Assembly: GCA_012934845.2 (NCBI GenBank)
Contig: WNNJ02000588.1
Coordinates: forward strand, 186,001 to 250,000
DNA from: Pomphorhynchus laevis
Taxonomy: Eukaryota > Acanthocephala > Palaeacanthocephala > Echinorhynchida > Pomphorhynchidae
Reading direction: 5' to 3'
DNA length: 64,000 nucleotides
Part shown: positions 12,040 to 22,071 of the stretch, in pieces
Layout of the letters: the number at the start of each line of letters is the position of its first letter
Position numbering within the stretch: position 1 is the stretch's first letter
Position numbers and translations under genes: made by a program
Notes under the pieces: model-generated
Told to the model about the DNA's origin: nothing
What the model saw: only the letters and a program-made list of their open reading frames with translations
The model's database searches: none

Positions 12040-12364
12040 TGGCAATAACCAATTTTGTTCCGTCATTTGCAAGGAATTTCTAAAACTCGCACGATCGAAA
12101 CTATGGTACATTGTTTACGATTAACTCGTCTGGCACACTATGTCTCATAAAAACTTTAAGCATTACTTGAATCACAATCTCGGCATTGAAACTTCTGGCT
12201 CTTTTGTTATTGCTCATACCATCACAAGGAAAGTTTCTTCGTCGAAGGGACAGGCAAAATTCGCATGACCACGATGACAAGGCGAATTCGGGATTGTATA
12301 GTACACCATTCGATGATGACGTTAGCATCGTCGACTTTGTTGAGAAGCTTGAAGCATTATTCAT
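12040..12364 (-). mobile_element. Degraded LTR-retrotransposon remnant, integrase-like
   Basis: A short minus-strand stretch resembles the part of an LTR-element (probably Ty3/Gypsy-like) integrase core around its second acidic residue. It is a broken fossil with no long terminal repeats recognisable nearby, and much too short to date. The family assignment rests on one motif-sized match and could be wrong. Confidence 0.35.
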
Positions 12365-12660
12365 CCATCACCGTTATTATATGCCACATCACGAGCAAAT
12401 CCAGAACGAGTAATCTGGTTAGCAATGATATTATACCTATCGAAGTTAATCGCTCATTATAACTTATACTTATATCTCTTTGAATAAGTTTGCTGCCACA
12501 CCATAAAATTTTCTCTAGATATCTCATTTCGACTGTCGTAGAATGGAACAATTCTTGGATAGTATAGTGGAGGGTAATGACGAACTAGCGCGTTGTATGG
12601 CTGAACAAAACACAGTGAAGATAATGATAACAACTGTTTTTATCAGATAAATCATCATTC
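12365..12660 (-). mobile_element. LINE family D fragment, reverse-transcriptase C-terminus
   Basis: The minus strand reads SYNERLTSIGIIS and TRLLVLDLLVMWHI, matching MSYSDRLTSIGMISVQARL and VLDMFAMWSI of the family D copy at 36028-36150, preceded by a FNALVR-like block as in that copy. Frames are broken. It abuts the LTR-element remnant. Confidence 0.65.
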
Positions 12661-13124
12661 TTCCAAAACTGCACCGTCTATCAGTGTCCTATCTAGTTTT
12701 CAATGTCGATTGCATAAGTATGCCAAAATCACGAACTTGATTAGTCGAAATAATTATGCAGGACCCGATACAGTACAAGGAAGAAACATAAAACCTCCCG
12801 AACCGTATCTGTGAGCACAATTAATTTAATTTATTGGAACATAAAAAAGAAAAAAATTATCGCGGTGCATCTCAACTTAAAAAATATAATAAGTTATCAT
12901 AATCAACATTCTTCGCAAATTGATTTCTTGGCGACATTATTAATTGAACTGGCAGGTTATTCCAATGATGTATAGATCTGTCAATTACAGTAGATTACAC
13001 GCCTTGGTCTTAGTTGACATTTGAAAACATATGAACGATCATGCAGCTGTTAAAATTCACGAAGCAGTACAATATGACTAAAAAACGATAGGACTACCTG
13101 CGATAGGATATTCACGAACGATAT
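12661..13124. other. Spacer without recognised content
   Basis: I see no gene, RNA or repeat here. It ends at the 5' end of LINE A1. Confidence 0.5.
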
Positions 13125-16100
13125 GACTACCTGCGTTGTCACATCCCGTATTTGGAAGTGGGGACATTTGTGCTCTTCCTATTCCACTCTAAATTTAGTG
13201 ACAAGATCGTATGACGAGGTCCCGAAATATATTCTGTCTGATGAAGCGATTTCACAAAGTGATACACCGAAGATGTATCAATGCGACATTTCGAGCTATC
13301 TCAAAAAAATATGGTCAGTGCGATTCCTCGGGTAACACACACATCATCTTGATGTCACTATCAAGTTCTTTAGAGTTTCATGATTCACAGACCCAGACAG
13401 ACTTATCTAGCTTGAGAAAGATTGTTCAAACGAATACTCAAATACCCAACTTACGTACATGTAAAGATACACAACCTGATGTGTCCTGTGATGGCCTTGA
13501 TCAGGTGATCTCAAAGAAGCGTATAGAGAATAGAGGATGATCAGTTATTATGGCTAATGTGCCCGAGTCTATTTTCGAAAATGCGCAAGCACGACTTAAT
13601 GATGGCATTAAGAGTTTGAGGTCTATCCTGGCACATATACTTGGATCCTGTGACATTGAAACCGTCCAAAACCTTAAACTTGTCGCTCTTTTCCGCCTAG
13701 GTAAGCCAAATGCTTTAAAAATTAAACACAAATTACTCAAAGCTGTCTTCCATAATTAATCTCATGATGCCTTAATGTTGCGAAACTCGTTCAGTCTAAA
13801 GGGTCTAATATTCGACTGTGAAAGATCTTGATGTATCAGAACGAAAAACTTATCGAAGGTTAAAGAGGAACTAGCATCTCGTGTTGCTAAAGGAGAAACA
13901 AATCTCTATGTGAAAAATTTTCAGATTGTGAAGCGAAGCTCCCGGCTGAGTTGGAGCCCACTAGTCATGTCGCCTCGCGTGCATTCTGTAATCGAAACGG
14001 GCTCGTCTACTCTGCCTATCAGAGTCTAAATGGTTTAGCGTCCGGGTTATTAGGATGTGTAAGGGTTGATAGGAATACTCCCAGAGGTATGTTGGGGCAT
14101 TTTTATTCTCCATTGTAATGTTCGCAGTCTTATATCGAAGATAGATGAACTGAGATATAGAGTTCAGTAAATTCGTCCTAAATTACTTGCTATCACAGAA
14201 TCATGGCTATATGGTGATATTGTTGATAATGAAGTCTCCATCCCTGGTTATCTGGTTTTCCGCAGTGATCGTGAAAGTGGAAGAGGTGGAGGTGTTATTC
14301 TTTATGTGAGCAACGATGTGAAAGTAACTATTCTTAGCACTTCTTCTGATAAAGTCGAAAGTTTGTGGTGTCGGGTAAAATTCATGCATACCGCTCCGCT
14401 TGTTCTGGGGGTAGTATATCGTTCACCCATGGCCGCCACAAATAGACTGGTTGGGAAAGTAGAACTTTATTCTAAAGGTACCTCCAATGCTCTAATACGT
14501 GGTGACTTGAATATGCCTTGGGTTGATTGGAATTCGTATACGGCTTTTCCTATTTGTGACCATGCTTCCTATGACCTTCTGGAGTGTATCATCTATTGTG
14601 GTTTAACTCAGCATGTCCAAAATTGCACTCGTTTTGCTAGTGACAGTAGATCTCTATTAGATGTATGTTTATCTTCGAACAGTGAGATTATTAACGCTAT
14701 CCGTTATGATGCCCCGATCGGTATGTCTGATCATTGCGTAGTGATCATTAGGTTAAGGTTTCAAGAAGAAACTCGAGGTCCGCTTGAAAATCAAGTGGTT
14801 AATGCTTTCAAAACCAACACAGATGCAATTCAGTCAATATTTTCAACAGTTTTCTGGCCAGACCCCGCTGTTGTTGGATTACACGGCGCGTGGAATTACT
14901 TTCAGAGAACCTTAGAGTCGCTGCTTATTTTATACTCCCCACTTAGACGCAGCACACGTTGAAAATATTCTCCCTGGTTTGATTCTGAGTTACGTTCAGC
15001 ATTGAGGACTCGTAATTTGATCTTCAATCGCTACAAAGTTGGGGAGTGTAGTTATGATGTTTTTAAACAGGCGAGAAATTTATTCAATTCATTGAAGAGA
15101 AAGAAGCGGTGTGCATTTGAGAATGCATTAGCTAACAAGTGTAAATACGATTTAAAGGTCCTTTTTCAGTACCTATCAAGCAGGGGAGCTGTTGATTCTT
15201 CGATTTGTCACTACTTCTATGACATTTCTGCGAATGACCTAGCTGAAGAGTTTGCGGCACACTATTGCACTTCAGTAGAGCCCGCAAATGAACGTGAAAC
15301 TTTTTGTATTGAATCTAGTGTGCTGAACATTTACTCTGACACGTTTCATGAGTTGGATCTTGACAATTTGATAACGCCAGCTAAAGTCTATTCCGAATTA
15401 CGCCGTTTAAAAGCAAATAATTCAAGAGGTTGTGACTTACTACCTTCTGTTTATCTGCGCAGATTAGCAGGCTCAATTTGCGTTCCTCTCTGTGCAATTT
15501 TTCGCCAGTCAATCTTAGAAAGATCTCTTCCTAATGTGTGGAAGCAGTCAATTGTTCTTCCCTACTTCAAGAAGGAAGATCGCTCTTCCATCGAGAATTA
15601 TAGGCCGGTGAGCATTACCGGTATTTGCTGTAGAGTGTTGGAGAGGTTTGTGCATCGCTACATGGTTGAGTTTTTTCGTGTAGGAAAAATTTTAGTCCCT
15701 AATCAGCACGGATTTCGGGAGGGTTATTCAACTGTTTCAAATTTGCTAGATGATCATTTTGACATACTTGTTGATTGGATTGGAGAATTTCTTCGTAATC
15801 GTTGCTTTCGGGTACTTGTCGATCGGTCATTGTCTATGTCTAGAGAATGTCATCTTCGAGTACCTCAAGGTTCGGTTTTGGGTCCGCTTTTATTAAGCAT
15901 TTATGTTAACGATTTGCCTGGGTGGGCGCCGCCCATTTGTTGTGGGCGGCGTCTAACAAGCTTGTGATAAATGTTTCAAAATGCAAACAAATGCGTATTA
16001 TTGGTAATGTTCGCAATCAACTAACATCTGTATGTTACAAATATACGGGTTGTCTTGTTAAAAGTGTCGATATCTACAAATATTTAGGAGTATGGGTTAC

Positions 16101-16760
16101 CTCTGATTTAGTAATCAAAAAGCACACTGAGCAAGCTTGTGTTAACTCCAATAAGATGATACGTATGATTGGACGCGCTTTTGTTCGCGTTGATCCGACT
16201 GCTCTTCGGTCTCTGATTTTAGCACATGCATTGAGTAGACTTTTATATGCAGCTCCGGTTGTATACCCACGTACTGTGCATGAACATAAGAAATCATAGA
16301 GGGTACTTGGTAGGGCAACAAAATTAGCACCAGCGTTGGCGTCGCTGCCTTATGAAGACATACTAAGATCACTAGGACTTAAGACCGTCACATGGACCAG
16401 TCGGTACATGGATATGTGCCTGGTTTGGAATTTATTCCAACGTCCCCATCATCCTTTTCGGAGTAGGGTTCAATTACGTGGTTTAAATGTTCTTCGAGTT
16501 CATTCTTTAACTATTCGAAGAAGCAGGGTTCAGAAATTGAGCGCGATGCAATTTGATAGAAGAATTGGTGAGCTTTAGAACAATCTTGATGCAGACAATG
16601 TTGGATGCAGTTCACTTAGTACTTTTAAAAGAAGACTACGAATGGATCAGACAATTTTTCGTGTTGCATTTCCTTATTTTAATAACTAATTAATATATTT
16701 GCGAACTTATTGTTAACCAGATATTTGAGCTAATGCTCGTATGTTGTTGAATGTATTATA
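13125..16760 (+). mobile_element. LINE A1, CR1-like, defective copy
   Basis: Begins at about the same point as copy A2 (catcccgtatttggaagtgg), which suggests a true 5' end. ORF1 remains (13200-13920) contain the RRM-like module ANVPESIFENAQARL...LFRLGKP...LLKAVFHN. ORF2 (14180-16685) has an apurinic endonuclease (RGDLNMPWVDW, GMSDHCVV) and a reverse transcriptase (VPQGSVLGPL). Compared with A2 it has several stops and frameshifts and two internal deletions: one at about 15765 removes the FFDFSKAFDRVDH motif, the other at 15922 removes the YADD catalytic motif. It ends with a short 3' UTR and an ATAATA-type tail at 16760. Confidence 0.9.
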
Positions 16761-17893
16761 ATAAAATAAGAATTTATAATTTTAAATCTTTAAATAATTA
16801 AAATATTTCAGCTTATATTTTAAACCAATATTTTCAATATTTGAAAAGCCGTCACGTTTATCAAAAATAAGAGTTTCTTTAATTTTTCTTTAGCTTGTAA
16901 ATATGATATTATAATAATGAAGAAATATTCTGAATATGTTGTATATTTTATATTCAACGAAATTGTTGTATTGCGTTAGTTAGATTTAGCTAAACACGAA
17001 TTTGAATTAGATCTCATATTAATAGTTATTTTTTCACAAAAAGTTAGTATGATAAATATCAATAAATTTATATATGAGAATAAATTCACTATCAATTTTC
17101 TCATGGTAATCCAGTAAATATGTTGTCTGCTAGGAAAAAAATCCGTAGTTGGCAAAAGATCAACAGAAATTCTATACTCTACATTTGCAAGTATTATTAT
17201 CTAAGTTCATGCACACATATGTTGTGAACACCACGTTGATTGAGTGTCGTATATACTGATCCGGTAAATAGGTGTTGATGGTGATGAAGGATGTGTAACT
17301 CATGTGCGCAGTAGATCTGCGCACACTATTTTTAGATTGAAGCGATCTTGGTTTCCTAATACCGGAAAACCAGTCTTTAACATATAAAACGCATATAGAT
17401 TAAAAAGAAGCATTCAATTGCGTTTACCGATGGAATCAAAACAAAATAGAGTATGTTCTTTGCTCTCCTTTTTTGCGTTTTTTTTGTAATGTCAATATGT
17501 GTGTAACTCTGCTGCCACGCTCCTTGTAAATATTTTCATCAGGTTATCTATCCGTGTACCGTACATCATTTAGGAGAAGATTAGTTTACCTTCATTGTTT
17601 TTGTTGCTAGATTTGCTGCGTGAGAGGTTTCGAGAGATATATAGAGATAGAGCAATAAATCCTCAAAAATATTGCTAATAGCAGCACCAGTACCGCACAG
17701 GCACAATTATACGACAACAATTATCCCGACTTAGCAGTAATACCGATGTACTTTTGTTGCATTAAAATAGAGAATATCTGGAAGATTATTCTGTGAGAAA
17801 ACGTGTTTTGTTTTTCAGGAAAGTTTAGTTCATTATCCTAAACACTGTTGATTTGTACATATAGAAATAGAAAAACGAGATTAGCTGGTAAAA
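16761..17893 (+). promoter_or_regulatory. Filamin upstream region and probable 5' UTR
   Basis: No coding sequence. A good splice acceptor (ttgtttttcag) ends at 17819, about 75 bp before the filamin start, so the leader is probably spliced and its promoter lies further upstream. Two stretches of moderate complexity (17120-17400 and 17500-17760) could be leader exons or enhancers, but I cannot fix their limits. Confidence 0.4.
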
Positions 17894-20026
17894 ATGCATA
17901 CGACATACAGTCAGGTGTCAGGACATCATTCAAGACGAGCTGAGCAATATGAAATGTCACAGAGAGACAACGAAAATCCGAACATTGTCAGGCAGATACA
18001 GTCAGATGCAAGTTCATACTATAAACAAGGGGATCAACCGCCTGTGCAAATGTCTCAGAGTAGTTACGAGCAGTCAACTACCGGTGACTCGGTAGCAGGT
18101 AAAGGTGTATTGTCTTTATCAAAAGCGTTCGAAAGCAAATCTCTACAAAACCCTTCATACACTTCAGATAGTCGAGGTCAAGCAGCTAATAGTAGACAGT
18201 TTATGAGCAAACAGAATATAGACGTTCAAGGAAGGCAACGCTTTGGTAGCTTCGAAGGAAGCGGGGGTGGTGCGTATATCGACGAATCTCAAAGTTCACG
18301 TCAAGTAGATCATCAAATAGGTAGGCCGAATATGCATGTCATTAGTAACGTTAATCAAAGACCACAGGAAACATCAGCGTCCTTTACATTCAATAAGCCT
18401 ACCCCAACAAACATTATGTCGGAACAATCATCACAACAGTCTACAGAGGTACGAAATTATAGTCAGCGACAAGCATATACGGAAGATCAACAACGCAAAT
18501 CTACATACATACATCAAGATCAACATCAAATTAGACAGCCCGTTCAATTCCATGTACCTGGATCAAATGTGTACGACATGACAGCGTTTGTGCAATCACC
18601 ATCTGGACGCACAGAACAATGTCAAGTGGTCGACTTAGATGACAATAATTACAGCATTAGATTCATACCAAGAGAAAGCGGAACACACTCAGTTAATGTG
18701 CGACATAAAGGTGAAGACATACCTGGAAGTCCATTTGAATTTTACGTTGGTCCAGTAGCTGGTAAAGGCGCAAGAAGCATTCAAGTATATGGAAATGGGC
18801 TTGTAGGAGGGTATGTAAACGAAAGATGTCAATTTGAAATTTATACAAAAGAAGCTGGAGCCGGTAGCCTGTCTGTTGCAGTCGAAGGACCTGTTAAATC
18901 TGAAATCGACTTTTCGGATAAAAAAGATGGAACGTGCATTGTTGCTTATCAGTGTCCGGAATTCGGTGAATACAAAATATCCGTAAAATTCAATGATCAG
19001 CATGTTCCTGGTTCTCCGTTCATTGCAAACATAAAGTCGCCATTTGGTAGCGACGTTCCACAGATGCGTTTGATAGACAATTTATCGGGTAGTCACAATA
19101 TGAATGAGCAAATGAGTTTCACTGTTGATATGACTGGAAGAAAAGGACGATTAGAAGCATATATAGTTTCCCCAAATGGTATCGAACAACCTTGCACTTT
19201 ACTAGAAGGTGCGAATAATAGTTACACTATTAGGTTTACACCTGATCAAGGCGGTATTCATTGGGTTCATGTTAAGTACAATGGTCGAGAAATACCAGAT
19301 AGTCCATTCAGAGTACCTGTTAATGAAAATACATGTGATCCTAGTAAGGTATTTGCATCGGGTGCTGGCCTCTACCACGGAGAGGTTTATTCACCTTGTG
19401 AATTCTTTATAGATACATCAGCAGCCGGAACTGGTGCCTTATCAGTAACTGTTGATGGGCCATCTAAAGTCGATATTGATTGCATTGAAATCGAAAAAGG
19501 CTACAGAGCGAGTTACACACCTACTATGCAAGGACTCTATATAATAATTATAAAATTCGCTGAAATTCAAATTGCTGGAAGTCCATTTCATTGTCATGTC
19601 TATGATAACGCATCAACATATGGTTCGTCGTACGGATCGTCTGCCTATGGTTCTATATCAAGACCCTTACATACACAGATCCGATCAGAGCAACCACTAA
19701 GACCAGTAAATGTATCAGTTTCAGAAGTTGGTGGAGGCGTAATCGTCAATTCCGATAAAGTTTCAGCATACGGTACAGGGTTGTCGCACGCATTTACCGG
19801 AGAAGATGCTCATTTTACAGTTGACACAAACGGAGCGGGACGCAGCGTTCTAACTATTTCAATGCAGGGTCCACGAAAGCCAAGTAGAGACATTGAGGTT
19901 AGAAAATGCGGTGAAAATCTTTACGATGTTTGCTATAACTTACCTCAATCAGGAATTTATCACCTAACAGTTAAATGGGCTGATCGACACATTATGGGAA
20001 GTCCGTTTACAGTGAATGTGGCTTAG
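17894..20026 (+). CDS. Short filamin with five filamin repeats, no actin-binding domain
   Basis: Filamins cross-link actin and act as scaffolds for membrane receptors and signalling proteins. This 710-residue single-exon ORF has a Gln/Ser-rich, probably disordered N-terminus (about 1-208), four Ig-like filamin repeats (about 209-285, 286-384, 385-478, 479-570), a Ser/Tyr/Gly-rich hinge (about 571-605, STYGSSYGSSAYGS) and a last repeat (606-710) matching the dimerisation repeat of filamins (KVSAYGTGLSHAF, VKWADRHIMGSPF). Repeats end in the family signature, for example VPGSPF, IPGSPF, IAGSPF. The layout equals the C-terminal five repeats of vertebrate filamin A. The start is supported by an in-frame stop at 17882-17884. 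The pair of calponin-homology domains is missing. The ORF may be a short isoform, as known for the 90-kDa Drosophila filamin product, or a separate gene; longer forms could splice into it. A candidate AATAAA lies at 20161. Confidence 0.93.
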   Translation: MHTTYSQVSGHHSRRAEQYEMSQRDNENPNIVRQIQSDASSYYKQGDQPPVQMSQSSYEQSTTGDSVAGKGVLSLSKAFESKSLQNPSYTSDSRGQAANSRQFMSKQNIDVQGRQRFGSFEGSGGGAYIDESQSSRQVDHQIGRPNMHVISNVNQRPQETSASFTFNKPTPTNIMSEQSSQQSTEVRNYSQRQAYTEDQQRKSTYIHQDQHQIRQPVQFHVPGSNVYDMTAFVQSPSGRTEQCQVVDLDDNNYSIRFIPRESGTHSVNVRHKGEDIPGSPFEFYVGPVAGKGARSIQVYGNGLVGGYVNERCQFEIYTKEAGAGSLSVAVEGPVKSEIDFSDKKDGTCIVAYQCPEFGEYKISVKFNDQHVPGSPFIANIKSPFGSDVPQMRLIDNLSGSHNMNEQMSFTVDMTGRKGRLEAYIVSPNGIEQPCTLLEGANNSYTIRFTPDQGGIHWVHVKYNGREIPDSPFRVPVNENTCDPSKVFASGAGLYHGEVYSPCEFFIDTSAAGTGALSVTVDGPSKVDIDCIEIEKGYRASYTPTMQGLYIIIIKFAEIQIAGSPFHCHVYDNASTYGSSYGSSAYGSISRPLHTQIRSEQPLRPVNVSVSEVGGGVIVNSDKVSAYGTGLSHAFTGEDAHFTVDTNGAGRSVLTISMQGPRKPSRDIEVRKCGENLYDVCYNLPQSGIYHLTVKWADRHIMGSPFTVNVA

Positions 20027-20427
20027 AATAGTTGTCAAAAATTATTGATAAGCAATTATTGTCTTCGGATAATCGCAAGTAGTTATAATTATATTCATTT
20101 TCCATTTTTCGAAGTAAAAGTCACCAAAGGAAACAAGTATTTTAAAAATTTTGACCATCAATAAAAATATTTTTAACTGGTAGTCCCGAATTTTCTTTCG
20201 ACATTTTTTAAAAATAAGATACTTTCTTTATATTTATTTTACTCCAGATGCTTTTGGAATACATATTCGCAAAACATATTTCAGAATGTAAATTAATAAA
20301 TTTAAATATAAATCCATCTTGCAGAATATTTTTTAAGTCAATCAAATGTTTATGTTAACTGGTCTAAGCAAATATTCCGCTCATACCCGAAATAGAGTGA
20401 ATAAATTTAATGTTTTAAATAGTTGAT
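20027..20427. other. Filamin 3' UTR and AT-rich spacer
   Basis: Holds the putative polyadenylation signal at about 20161 and no further coding sequence. Confidence 0.5.
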
Positions 20428-20560
20428 ACTGATCCATTATTGATAAATAATTATTGAAGCTAAATCAAATAAAGAATGAAAATTTTATTTGATATTTCGC
20501 TTACATCTGTTATTATATTCAGAAAATTACAATGTTTTTTAAAATGTACATGCTTATATA
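20428..20560 (+). mobile_element. Diverged MITE copy
   Basis: Shares gatactgatccattattgat, aaataattattgaagct and tttgatatttcgct with the MITE at 20870-21060 but has lost its right end. Confidence 0.5.
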
Positions 20561-20679
20561 AAAAAGTTCAAAACGATAACCGCCATTTGCTTTGGGCAGG
20601 TGCTGCTGTTGTTAGCGATAACCACTTTATAGCATTTATATTTCGATTATATTTATATTTCGATTAGCAAAATCATTGC

Positions 20680-20868
20680 TTATTGTAAATCGAATCGATT
20701 ATTTTAATAATAATTAATTATATTTTAATTAATAATAATATTTTAATTAATTAAAATATTAATAATATTTAATAATATTATAAATAATAATATTAATTAA
20801 TAAATAATAATATAATAATATTTTAATTAATTAAATATTTTAATTAATTAAATATTTATAATTTTAGA
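20680..20868. repeat. TTAATTAA/AATAATA low-complexity tract
   Basis: About 190 bp made of taattaatt, aataatatt and ttaatta units, nearly all A and T, fully degenerate in both strands. Confidence 0.8.
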
Positions 20869-20869
20869 T

Positions 20870-21060
20870 AGTTGATACTGATCCATTATTGATAAATAAT
20901 TATTAAAGCTGGATCAAAGGAAAGAAGAAATTATTTTTGATATTTTGCTAACTTCTGTTAGCATCTTCAGAAACAGATTTCGCTAGCATTAGTTAGCGAA
21001 ATATCAAAAATAATTACGTATTTCCTTTGATAAATTATTTATTAAATTTAGTTGTTTAAA
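20870..21060. mobile_element. MITE copy with long imperfect terminal inverted repeats
   Basis: A left arm (gataaataattattaaagc, then ggatcaaaggaaagaagaaa and ttatttttgatattttgcta) is answered by a right arm (tagcgaaatatcaaaaataa, then cctttgataaattatt). The centre carries ttctgttagcatcttcaga, shared with the element at 5162-5274. Same family, longer form. Confidence 0.6.
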
Positions 21061-21735
21061 TTTGAGTTGTAACTCAAATTTTATCCGTATAATTGAACTA
21101 ATAAAAGCTATTTTAGATTATTTTTAATTATTTTATTAATTATTCAAATATTAATTGAAAAATATTTTTATTAATTTCAATTGTGATGATGACAGAAGCT
21201 ATCGAAATATTGTAACAGATTTTTGGAATCAAACAATTTTGATTTCTTATTTCCAATAAATTTACTAAACATCTAAAAACGAGGTTTAATTTGAACAATT
21301 TAAGCGCAAGTAATTTATCAAAACATACTAATAATGTCATTTACATATACACTACAAACAATGAATAGTTCATTATTGAGATATAATAACAAATAATAAG
21401 ACAATCAGCCCGTTTATATTTTTCTTAATATTAGGAACGTTCTTTAATAAGAGATATCTTGTCAAAATGTAATTTTACTAGATAGCAATAAAACAAATAA
21501 CGTTACACGATTAAAACTTATGGTCACACATTTTTTGATTTGGAAATTTAAATATTCGATAAATTTATTTAAATTTATCCATACAAGTTAACCAGCTAGT
21601 TTTATATTTATCTATTATTAATAGATTATACATAATTATAGAAATTCAAATTAGGAATATTCATTAAGGCAATTTTATTATTATATGCACAGACATAGTC
21701 ATAAGGATTTGATATTCGATAGTTTTATATCGAAT
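21061..21735. other. AT-rich spacer
   Basis: Nothing recognised; no splice-bounded open stretch of convincing composition. Confidence 0.5.
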
Positions 21736-21995
21736 AAAATTTCGGCAACTATGAGAAATAGGGTTTGAAACCTGATAACATAAGAGATCATCCTGGTGAT
21801 CTCTAATACTTATTATGATACATCGTATATCATTTATTAGTCAATTCATAACAATTGACTATTATCTTAAATTTCAATTTATAATTTTAGCTTGATATAA
21901 ACACAAATTATATAAAATCTTATATAATTATTCTTTATTTGAATAAATCGTATATAATTTATTAGTCAATTCATAAAAATTGACTTTTATTTTAT
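21736..21995. repeat. Dispersed repeat (ATCGTATAT-TTATTA family)
   Basis: Contains catcgtatatcatttattag, tcaattcataacaattgac and a second partial copy of the same block at 21945-21990. It also carries aacctgataacataagagatc, found in inverse form at 45800-45860. Confidence 0.55.
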
Positions 21996-22071
21996 ATTAT
22001 TATTATACATTCAACAACATACGAGCATTAGCTCAAATAGCTGGCTCACAATAAGTTCGTAAATAAATTAA

